Shown in pieces: positions 1 to 5,334 of a stretch of DNA of 5,425 nt. How positions within the stretch are numbered: the first letter of the stretch is position 1; each line of letters begins with the position of its first letter. The stretch is from positions 1 through 5,425 of the forward strand of contig JACMIU010000008.1 in NCBI GenBank assembly GCA_014380985.1. The letters run 5' to 3'. A program made the translations under genes and the position numbers. The stretch is from Armatimonadota bacterium (GTDB lineage: Bacteria > Armatimonadota > Armatimonadia > Armatimonadales > Armatimonadaceae). The notes beneath the pieces were generated by a model. It did no database searches, was not told where the DNA came from, and saw only the letters and a list, made by a program, of their open reading frames with translations.

Positions 1-572
1 CGGTGACAACGCCGTCCGGCGAACTTGTGCCGCAGAAGAACATCTGGGTATCCGCTTTAAGTGCGACGCTCACCGGTGAATTTGCCGCTATTGCACGTAT
101 TGTCTACGAAGCGCGACAACGAGAGGAATACGCCGGGAGCGATTCTCCCGTCGACCTGACAAAAACAGACTTTGCCTACGAAACAGCGCAGTTTCTAAAA
201 CAATATGAGGAGTGTTCGCTTGTCGTTCTGGTGACGCCGACCGATGCCAGTCTCGATCCGCAAGGGTATTATTCATCAAGGGAGAGGCACGCGAACGGCG
301 CACTGATCGGCAAATACCGCGTCGCTGAAACGGGAGAAACCTATCATATAAGTAGCCACGATTCTAGCCAGACGGATGCGGAGGGGCGGTTCAAAATGTT
401 TGTATTTCCCGGCGTGCGCTACAAGATTCAAGCGGCGGGACAAGGTTATATCAACGAGCAATCCGATGCGTCTCCCGGTTCGTTTACCGTCACGCCTCGC
501 AGCGGGCAAGCCGTGGAGAACGTGATTCTGCGTTCGCCAGAGCCGCTCCCGAAAAAACCGAAACCGAACTAA
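1..572 (+). CDS. Carboxypeptidase-regulatory-like domain protein, 5' end probably outside the window
   Basis: The reading frame is open from the left edge to a TAA at 570-572. A GTG at base 3 is the first possible start, but no ribosome binding site can be seen before it, so the gene most likely begins upstream; residue numbers here count from that GTG. The clearest part is residues about 98-178. There the run TDAEGRFKMFVFPGVRYKI (124-142) followed by AAGQGY is typical of the carboxypeptidase regulatory-like / transthyretin-like beta fold, where a D-x-x-G-x-F turn precedes the strands. The protein ends in a Pro/Lys-rich tail (PLPKKPKPN). Such domains are usually extracellular or periplasmic modules attached to larger proteins; that is family knowledge. 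No catalytic motif is visible in the remaining 90 residues, and I do not assign a function. The stop overlaps the convergent sigma factor gene by 4 bp. Confidence 0.72.
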   Translation, partial: VTTPSGELVPQKNIWVSALSATLTGEFAAIARIVYEARQREEYAGSDSPVDLTKTDFAYETAQFLKQYEECSLVVLVTPTDASLDPQGYYSSRERHANGALIGKYRVAETGETYHISSHDSSQTDAEGRFKMFVFPGVRYKIQAAGQGYINEQSDASPGSFTVTPRSGQAVENVILRSPEPLPKKPKPN

Positions 573-1483
573 TGCGGCGTCGCCGACACGCGCCGATGCG
601 ACACGCGGCGCGTGTCCTCGTCGTCGGAGAGCAGTTCGCGCAGTCGGCGCAGGGCGCGTTGCTGGAGGCGCGACACGTGCATCTGGGAAATATCGAGTTG
701 CTTGGCGATTTTCGCCTGACTCATCTCGTCGAAAAAGCGGAGCGAAATCACCTCGCGTTCGCGGGGGTGGAGCGTCTGCATGGCGGAACGCAAATCGCCG
801 TAGGCTTCAAACTCGGATAGCCCGGCGTCGGGGCGACCGATCAGGTCGAACAGGGACGCCGTATCGGTTGCCATATCCATCTGCGAATCGAGCGATAGGG
901 GACTACTGACCTCGCCGGATTCGAGTGCCATACGAATATCGGCTTCGCTCATTTCCATTCGCTCGGCGATTTCGGCGGGCGTCGGCGGGCGTCCGGTTTC
1001 CTGTGACAGAATGTGCTGTTCGCGGCGCACATGATGGCTTAACTCCTGAAGCCAGCGCGGAACCTTGATAGTCGCCGATTTGTCGCGGAAATACCGCTTG
1101 ATTTCGCCTAAAATAGTCGGCGTCGCGTAGGTCGAAAAGCGCGTTCCCTGCGTTGCGTCAAAGCGATCCAGCGCGTTAATCAAGCCGATATTGCCGACCT
1201 GTATCAAATCTTCGAGCAGTTCGCCCGTGCCGGAAAAGCGACCGGCGAGGGAGCGAACTAACCGCTGATGATACATGACCAAGCGGTCGCGCAGTTCGGT
1301 GTCGCGGGTGTGCGAATGTTCCACCGAAAGACGCTCTAATTCGCCGGGAGGAAGCAGAGGAATATCCACCGACAAGGGCGTTTCCAGTGTCGGGGGCGGA
1401 TTGATCAGAGAATAGGGCGCGAGTGGAACCGATTCGGCAGAACCGGTTTTCGTCGCGCCGGGCGTATTTTTGTCACCAATCAT
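569..1483 (-). CDS. RNA polymerase sigma factor of the SigB/SigF/SigG type
   Basis: A 304-residue product if it starts at the ATG at 1483. Region 2 covers about residues 65-140: DLIQVGNIGLINALDRFD (92-109), then RFSTYATPTILGEIKRYFRDK, the -10 recognition and melting part, then IKVPRW. Region 3 spans about 150-200 (TGRPPTPAEIAERMEMSEADI). Region 4 spans about 230-285, with HPREREVISLRFFDEMSQ and a helix-turn-helix at 254-278. This arrangement matches the stress and sporulation sigma factors SigB, SigF and SigG, which direct RNA polymerase to alternative promoters and are normally held by an anti-sigma kinase. The protein is about 40 residues longer than Bacillus SigB, with a Pro-rich N-terminal stretch and an Arg-rich tail containing RRVS twice. 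The frame stays open to a GTG at 1660, but those extra 59 codons are Arg/Ser/Asp-rich and use many otherwise scarce codons (AGG, ATA, CTA), so I prefer the ATG. No good Shine-Dalgarno precedes it. A GTG at 1618 behind a G-rich stretch is the best alternative. Confidence 0.93.
   Translation of the reverse strand: MIGDKNTPGATKTGSAESVPLAPYSLINPPPTLETPLSVDIPLLPPGELERLSVEHSHTRDTELRDRLVMYHQRLVRSLAGRFSGTGELLEDLIQVGNIGLINALDRFDATQGTRFSTYATPTILGEIKRYFRDKSATIKVPRWLQELSHHVRREQHILSQETGRPPTPAEIAERMEMSEADIRMALESGEVSSPLSLDSQMDMATDTASLFDLIGRPDAGLSEFEAYGDLRSAMQTLHPREREVISLRFFDEMSQAKIAKQLDISQMHVSRLQQRALRRLRELLSDDEDTRRVSHRRVSATPH
585..616. repeat. Perfect 11 bp inverted repeat at the convergent gene ends
   Basis: GACACGCGCCG at 585-595 is matched by CGGCGCGTGTC at 606-616, with a 10-base loop. 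It lies inside the last codons of the sigma factor gene and 13 bases past the stop of the convergent plus-strand gene. GACACGC occurs again at 600-606, so the right arm could also fold back on that copy with a 3-base loop. No U-run follows on either strand, so it is not a textbook intrinsic terminator. It could still pause polymerase or protect the 3' ends of both messages. Part of the repetition comes from the protein-level repeat RRVS-H-RRVS in the sigma factor tail. Confidence 0.6.
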
Positions 1484-1734
1484 AGTTGCGTGTGAACGGG
1501 GTAATATATCGGGCAGTAGAGCATCGCGCAGGGCATACACAACCGCACGACGAGACGTTAATACGCCCGCGTCGCTTCGTGTATCGCTCCTGCTCGCTTT
1601 TGTGTGGTCGCTACTCACCCGTCCCCCCAACCTTTTCGTGTCCGTGCGTTCGGGTCGCACGATACCGCTGGCAATAGTCGCGTTTCTACCGACGAACGAT
1701 GTTCCTTATCGGGCGCGGCATTCGTTATGACGAA

Positions 1735-1763
1735 AGTGTACCGGGTTTGGTTTCCTTTGTCAG
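1735..1763 (-). promoter_or_regulatory. Sigma70-like promoter for the sigma factor gene
   Basis: Read on the minus strand, a -35 element CTGACA (1763-1758; one mismatch to TTGACA) is followed by exactly 17 bases and a -10 element TACACT (1740-1735; two mismatches to TATAAT). The predicted start of transcription is near 1728. It lies upstream of the sigma factor start and points toward it. The match is fair rather than perfect, and no start site has been measured. Confidence 0.5.
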
Positions 1764-1778
1764 CGGGGTTGTGACAAA
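1756..1778. promoter_or_regulatory. 23 bp dyad, possible operator over the -35 element
   Basis: TTTGTCA at 1756-1762 and TGACAAA at 1772-1778 form a perfect 7 bp inverted repeat with a 9-base spacer. Half-site centres are 16 bp apart, which suits a dimeric helix-turn-helix regulator. One half-site contains most of the -35 hexamer of the promoter at 1735-1763, so bound protein would be expected to block polymerase. I cannot name the regulator. The spacing resembles CIRCE (also N9), but the half-site sequence does not. Confidence 0.45.
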
Positions 1779-1787
1779 ATACATACC

Positions 1788-1824
1788 CCCGGCAGTACGC
1801 GAAAGCGTTTTGAAAACCGCCGGG
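1788..1824 (-). terminator. Possible weak terminator after the reductase gene
   Basis: Downstream of the reductase stop, CCCGGC and GCCGGG (arms at 1819-1824 and 1788-1793) can pair around a 25-base loop. The loop can itself fold, since ACGC-GAAA-GCGT (plus strand, 1797-1808) and GTTTT-G-AAAAC (1807-1817) are both small inverted repeats. On the minus strand the 3' side continues as GGTATGTATTTTG, only moderately U-rich. The long loop and poor U-tract make this a low-confidence call. Confidence 0.3.
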
Positions 1825-1841
1825 AGTGGAAAGCGGAGCAT

Positions 1842-2837
1842 TTATTTGCTATCGGACGAGTGACCGGGAAAGGCGCGGGCGGCGGGGTCAATAAACGTTT
1901 TGGCGAAGTTCGCCGCCGTTCCCGCTTCGCCGATACCGGTGGCGATGAGTTTCAACTTGCCGTGGTACGTGCAAATGTCGCCCGCCGCGTAGACGCCGGG
2001 AACATTGGTTTGCATCGTGGAATCCACGCGAATCGCGTTTTTTTCGATGTCAAGTCCCCATTCTTTAATCGGGCCGAGGTTGGTCAAAAATCCCAAATTG
2101 AGAAGCAAGTTGTCGCACTCGATGCGGGTTTCCGAACCGTCGCGGTTGTCGAAAATCGTTACCGCTTCGAGACGGTCTTCGCCGTGTACCGCTTTGAGTT
2201 CGTGAAACCGCCGGATGTCGGTGCGCCCGGCAAGCACTTTTTCCACGGTGTCTTCGTGAGCGCGGAACTTGTCGGAGCGGTGAATCAGGGTGCAGTTTTC
2301 CGCGTCGGGCGCGAGAGCCATTGCCCAGTCGAATGCCGAATCGCCGCCGCCGACAATCACCAAGCGTTTGCCGCGAAGCGTACTCGTGTCGTTCACAAAA
2401 TACTGGATGCCTTTTTCCTCTAACTCCTGCAAACCGGAAACGTCCAATCGGCGCGGTATAAACGCGCCCACGCCCGCCGCGATTAACACAGTTTTGGTGC
2501 GGTGAACGCCTTTGTCGGTAGTCAGAGTGAGAACGCCGGTTTCGGTGTCGCGCACCAGCGTTTGTACCTTTTCCGACAAACAAACCGCCGGTTCGTACTG
2601 CGTGGCTTGCGCAGCGAACTGTTCCACCAAGTCTTTCGCCAGAATCTTCGGAAAACCGCCGACATCGTAGATATACTTTTCCGGGTATAACGCCGATAAC
2701 TGTCCGCCGAGTGCGCCGAGCGAGTCAATCACTTTGGTTTTCATTTGCCGCAGACCGGCATAAAACGCGCCGTAAAGACCCGTTGGACCCCCTCCGATAA
2801 TCGTGAAATCAAACAATTCTGTGTCGGTACTGGTCAT
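1842..2837 (-). CDS. Ferredoxin-NADP(+) reductase, type 2 (YumC-like, thioredoxin-reductase-like fold)
   Basis: A 331-residue flavoprotein, the usual size for the family. It is expected to move electrons between NADPH and ferredoxin or flavodoxin in the cytoplasm, using FAD. The FAD-binding motif GGGPTG is at residues 15-20, and GALGGQLSALYPEKYIYDVGGFP follows at 41-63, a hallmark of this group. The second nucleotide-binding motif GGGDSA is at 163-168, for NADPH, with HRSDKFRAHE at 186-195. The C-terminal FAD motif GVYAAGDI is at 281-288, followed by KLKLIATGIGEAGTAAN. There is no CxxC pair in the central domain, which argues against thioredoxin reductase. The ATG at 2837 has a modest GGA-containing ribosome site upstream, and the frame begins close to the conserved N-terminus. 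It has its own promoter (2906-2934) and a leader hairpin (2858-2894). The ferredoxin partner is not in the window. Confidence 0.95.
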   Translation of the reverse strand: MTSTDTELFDFTIIGGGPTGLYGAFYAGLRQMKTKVIDSLGALGGQLSALYPEKYIYDVGGFPKILAKDLVEQFAAQATQYEPAVCLSEKVQTLVRDTETGVLTLTTDKGVHRTKTVLIAAGVGAFIPRRLDVSGLQELEEKGIQYFVNDTSTLRGKRLVIVGGGDSAFDWAMALAPDAENCTLIHRSDKFRAHEDTVEKVLAGRTDIRRFHELKAVHGEDRLEAVTIFDNRDGSETRIECDNLLLNLGFLTNLGPIKEWGLDIEKNAIRVDSTMQTNVPGVYAAGDICTYHGKLKLIATGIGEAGTAANFAKTFIDPAARAFPGHSSDSK

Positions 2838-2857
2838 GATATTTCCGTTTTTCCAAG

Positions 2858-2894
2858 AAAAAAGCCGCGTTCCCTCTTATGGAGGAAGCGGCTT
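2858..2894 (-). terminator. Terminator-like hairpin with U6 tract in the reductase leader
   Basis: In the minus-strand transcript, AAGCCGCTTCC (2894-2884) pairs with GGAACGCGGCTT (2873-2862), giving 11 base pairs with one bulged base and a 10-base loop. Six U residues follow directly (2863-2858, the first two pairing in the stem). It has the form of an intrinsic terminator acting in the minus direction. No minus-strand gene ends upstream, because the neighbour there is divergent, so it sits in the leader of the reductase gene, 20 bases from the start codon and about 5 bases after the predicted transcription start. Premature termination (attenuation) or mRNA stabilisation are both possible roles. 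Confidence 0.6.
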
Positions 2895-2905
2895 CGCTCT
2901 CTCTT

Positions 2906-2934
2906 ATTATACACGCGGCGCACCATTGTATCAA
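2906..2934 (-). promoter_or_regulatory. Strong sigma70-type promoter for the reductase gene
   Basis: On the minus strand TTGATA (2934-2929), a 17-base spacer and a perfect TATAAT (2911-2906) make a near-consensus housekeeping promoter. The expected transcription start is near 2899, giving a leader of about 62 bases before the ATG at 2837. This is the best promoter in the window. Confidence 0.75.
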
Positions 2935-2954
2935 GCGTTCAAATCCTGTTTAAT
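2926..2954 (+). promoter_or_regulatory. Candidate promoter for the phosphatase gene, back-to-back with the reductase promoter
   Basis: On the plus strand TTGTAT (2926-2931), a 17-base spacer and TTTAAT (2949-2954) give a moderate match to the sigma70 consensus, with a predicted start near 2961 and a leader of about 80 bases. Its -35 overlaps the -35 of the divergent reductase promoter (2929-2934). The rest of the gap up to 3042 is AT-richer than the coding DNA and shows no clearer promoter and no obvious Shine-Dalgarno before the ATG at 3043. Confidence 0.35.
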
Positions 2955-3042
2955 CCAATAGATTTAATCGGAATTATAAGTTATCCCAGTCATTGGGGAA
3001 ACTTTTTGAAACGGAATAGCGACAACGTTCGTTGATACACGG

Positions 3043-4824
3043 ATGCAAGCAGGAAACGACACAACCGAAACGGAAAACGCGACGCCCGTCAATGGCTTTT
3101 TGGCGGCGCATCTCAGTCATATTCGCACCCGAACCGACCGGGGATTCGGCGTTTTCCTGCTGATTCAGTGGCTTGCCGCTTTGCTGATCGCGTCGTGGGT
3201 CGCGCCGGTATCGTTCTTTGGAGGATTCGCCGGGCTACCGATGCCGGTACAAAGGGCGGTGCTTTGGGGCGCATTAATCACGCTACCTACCGCCGCTCTC
3301 GCGCTTCGCCGTTCCGGCGAAACCGCGACGCGCTATACGGTCGCCGTATGCCAAATGCTGATGTCGGCGTTGTTGATTGATTTAACCAACGGGCGCATTG
3401 AGACGCACTTTCATGTTTTTGTGTCGCTCGCGTTTTTGGCGTTTTATTTGGATATGGGCGTTTTAGGAACGGCGTGCGCGGTAATTTTGGTGGATCAGGC
3501 GGTACGCGGCGCGTTTTTCCCCGCCACGGTTTGGGGACCTTACGGGCAAAGCGGGGACACTTTGCTTTGGACGGAACACGCGCTCTGGATCGCGTTTATG
3601 GGAGTCTTGGGCGCGTTGGGAGTACGTGAGCGACTGCGCGATTTGCGCCGCGATGGCGATGGGCAGGCTCTCCTGTTTCAATCGAACGCCGCTTTGCAAA
3701 ACAGCGAGACACAGTTTCGCCAACTCGCCGAAGACACCGACCGGATACTGTTCATGACCGATGCGCAGACTGGCGTCGGCATTTATGCCAGCCCCCTCTA
3801 CATACAGTTGTGGAAAACGCCAACCGACACACCGTTATCGTTTCTGACGCGAATCGCGCCGGAACACCGGGACTGGGCGCGAGCGATTTGGCAAGGGGCG
3901 GCAGACGGTGTGGCGGGGCTTGCCGAGGTGCTTCTCGACACGGGCGAATGGATGCGGTTACGCACGTTTCCGGTGCGTGGGGGGACGGATCAAGTGTACC
4001 GCGTCGTGCTGACCGCCGCCGATATTTCTACGGAAAAACTGCGCGAACAAGACCAGTTACAAGCCTATGAGCGCGAACGGCGGATCGCGTCCACGATGCA
4101 AAGCATGGTGCTCGCGCACGAATCGGTTCCGATCGCAGGCATTCAAATCGCGCCGTTTTACCGCCCCGCGCTTTTCCACGAGGCGGCGATATGCGGCGAT
4201 TTCTTCGACACAGTGACACTGCCGGACGACAAAATCGCGGTAATCGTCGGCGATGTGTCGGGCAAGGGCTTGGACGCGGCGCGGCACATGACCGAGGTGA
4301 AATACGCGCTTCGAGCATACCTGCGCGATTCGGCAAGCCCCGGCGAAATGCTGGCGAAACTAAGCCGGTATCTGTGCGAATCGTTTCCCGTGGCGGGTGG
4401 TAGAGTCGGAACAGAGCGATTCGTCGCCCTATCGCTCGCCGTGGTGGACACACTCACCGGCGAAACCGTTATCGCTTGCGGCGGGATAGAACCGCCGTTA
4501 CTCGTTCGTGGCGGCGCGGTGACGGTGTTGGAGGAAGCGGGCGGACTGCCGCTCGGCATTTTGCCCGACGCGGTTTACGACGAAGTTTCGCTTACGCTTA
4601 GTCCCGGCGATACGCTGGTGATGGTGTCGGACGGCGTGACGGAAGCGCGAAACTTCCGGCGCGAACTGCTTGGCTTGGATGGTTGGGAAGCGATTGTACG
4701 CGGTAGCGTACTCGCTCATCCCGCGCTGAGCGACGCCGCCGAAGCCGCGCTGTCATGCGTGACCGATCACGCGCAGGGCGAACTCAGCGACGACGCTTGT
4801 GGGGTTTGGGTACGTAAAGAATAA
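3043..4824 (+). CDS. Membrane sensor protein with PAS and PP2C-type (SpoIIE/RsbU) serine phosphatase domains
   Basis: A 593-residue protein. The N-terminal part has about six hydrophobic helices (near residues 36-56, 72-90, 98-113, 122-136, 138-153 and 176-194). It includes a conserved-looking NGRIETHFHVF motif (116-126) and a DQAVRGAFFP segment (151-160); I recall similar helices at the front of some bacterial sensor kinases, from memory only. A PAS-like domain follows at about 222-330, then a short charged helix. The PP2C-type domain occupies about 345-592. Its expected metal-binding acidic residues are present: GDFFD (385-389), GDVSGKG (403-409), SDG (529-531) and SDD (582-584), plus GGLPLGI (500-506). 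The domain order suggests a receptor that dephosphorylates an anti-anti-sigma factor in response to a membrane or PAS signal. No anti-sigma or anti-anti-sigma gene adjoins it. The position usually holding an AGH/NPP motif reads CGGIEPP (479-485). The start is the first ATG; the next Met is at residue 67, inside the membrane region. Confidence 0.92.
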   Translation: MQAGNDTTETENATPVNGFLAAHLSHIRTRTDRGFGVFLLIQWLAALLIASWVAPVSFFGGFAGLPMPVQRAVLWGALITLPTAALALRRSGETATRYTVAVCQMLMSALLIDLTNGRIETHFHVFVSLAFLAFYLDMGVLGTACAVILVDQAVRGAFFPATVWGPYGQSGDTLLWTEHALWIAFMGVLGALGVRERLRDLRRDGDGQALLFQSNAALQNSETQFRQLAEDTDRILFMTDAQTGVGIYASPLYIQLWKTPTDTPLSFLTRIAPEHRDWARAIWQGAADGVAGLAEVLLDTGEWMRLRTFPVRGGTDQVYRVVLTAADISTEKLREQDQLQAYERERRIASTMQSMVLAHESVPIAGIQIAPFYRPALFHEAAICGDFFDTVTLPDDKIAVIVGDVSGKGLDAARHMTEVKYALRAYLRDSASPGEMLAKLSRYLCESFPVAGGRVGTERFVALSLAVVDTLTGETVIACGGIEPPLLVRGGAVTVLEEAGGLPLGILPDAVYDEVSLTLSPGDTLVMVSDGVTEARNFRRELLGLDGWEAIVRGSVLAHPALSDAAEAALSCVTDHAQGELSDDACGVWVRKE

Positions 4825-4856
4825 GCGCGGTATCCGTGCGACGCCGCGCCTTTGTT
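4825..4856. terminator. Probable bidirectional terminator between convergent genes
   Basis: GCGCGG (4825-4830) pairs with CCGCGC (4844-4849) directly after the phosphatase stop codon. On the plus strand CTTTGTT follows; on the minus strand TTATTCTTT follows, so both sides are T-rich to a degree. Its place in the 42-base gap between convergent genes fits termination in both directions. The stem is short and the loop is 13 bases, so the call is moderate. Confidence 0.5.
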
Positions 4857-4866
4857 ATCCGGCTGG

Positions 4867-5334
4867 CTATAGACCTAACTTCACATCAATAATCGCCGAA
4901 ACCCCGACGCCCTTGATGCGGGAAATCGAGGAAATATCGTTCGGCTTGGTGGTCGCAATCGGAATCAAGCCGGTCACGCGTACCTCGTTGCCGATTTTCC
5001 CGGATCCTTCCACGCGGGCAACGGCTTTCACCTCGTCCACTTTGTTTTTCGGACCGGTGATTTGCACCGCCCCGACAAACGCACCCTCCCCAATCGAAAC
5101 ACTCGGCACGACGCGGGTGGTTTCGCGCAAGCCGTCTGGCTTGTTGCCCGTCACGGTGTTAACGAGGCGGTCAACCTGTCCGCCGAACTGATTCACCAAA
5201 ACCGCGATTGCCGCGCCTTTGATCACCTCGCCGACCTGTGCTTGCGCCGGGAGCATTTGCCCGAAAATCATTCCACCGAGCGCGGCGGTGGTCGCAATCG
5301 CGGCTATCTTAAACTTATTGTTTTTCTGTGTCAT
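4867..5334 (-). CDS. Small secreted protein of unknown function
   Basis: A 155-residue product. The N-terminus is a clear Sec signal peptide: a positive stretch (KNNKFK), a hydrophobic core (IAAIATTAALGGMIFG) and an AQA site, with cleavage predicted after residue 32. There is no lipobox cysteine, and in fact no cysteine at all. The mature part of about 123 residues has an amphipathic start (GEVIKGAAIAVLVNQFGGQVDRLVNTVTG) and then alternating hydrophobic stretches rich in Val, Ile and Gly (for example VRVTGLIPIA and GVGVSAIIDVKLGL), suggesting a beta-rich fold exported from the cytoplasm. I do not recognise the family. The ATG at 5334 has a good ribosome site at 5341-5347. The gene starts inside the end of mnmG, so the two are probably co-transcribed and translationally coupled. 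Confidence 0.82.
   Translation of the reverse strand: MTQKNNKFKIAAIATTAALGGMIFGQMLPAQAQVGEVIKGAAIAVLVNQFGGQVDRLVNTVTGNKPDGLRETTRVVPSVSIGEGAFVGAVQITGPKNKVDEVKAVARVEGSGKIGNEVRVTGLIPIATTKPNDISSISRIKGVGVSAIIDVKLGL

Larger units (their letters stand above)
1484..1841 (-). other. Intergenic region and probable long leader of the sigma factor gene
   Basis: These 358 bases separate the reductase stop from the preferred sigma factor start; both genes are on the minus strand. The end near the reductase holds a possible terminator (1788-1824), and next to it is a promoter with a dyad (1735-1778). If that promoter is used, the transcript would begin near 1728 and carry a leader of about 245 bases. The leader part from 1484 to 1660 is an open frame joined to the sigma factor gene, and I judge it probably untranslated. 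I found no other convincing gene, known riboswitch or tRNA in it. Confidence 0.5.

Noticed and set aside
571..619. RRVS repeated in the sigma factor tail, as a phosphorylation site for a serine kinase.
   Set aside because: RRxS is a eukaryotic-type kinase motif, and the repeat may only reflect the DNA inverted repeat and GC-rich codons; nothing here supports a kinase.
1470..1730. Plus-strand open frame of 86 codons in the gap before the sigma factor gene.
   Set aside because: It has no ribosome site or recognisable domain, it overlaps the sigma factor start on the other strand, and its composition is that of a chance frame in GC-rich DNA.
1860..2423. Plus-strand open frame of 187 codons opposite the reductase gene.
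   Set aside because: It is fully covered by the well-supported reductase on the other strand and shows no independent motif; long antisense frames are expected at this GC content.
1842..2837. Thioredoxin reductase as the identity of the 331-residue flavoprotein.
   Set aside because: The redox-active CxxC in the central NADPH domain is absent, and the N-terminal GGQLSALYPEKYIYDVGGFP segment is typical of type 2 ferredoxin-NADP reductases.
2948..2975. GTTTAA followed 16 bases later by GGAATT upstream of the phosphatase gene, as a SigB-type promoter.
   Set aside because: The -35 matches the SigB consensus, but the -10 matches only 3 of 6 bases and the spacer is longer than usual, so it is not better than chance in this AT-rich gap.
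2927..3039. TTGATACA present once on each strand (2934-2927 minus, 3032-3039 plus), as a pair of regulator sites.
   Set aside because: Only eight bases are shared, the minus copy is explained by the -35 element, and the flanks do not match well.
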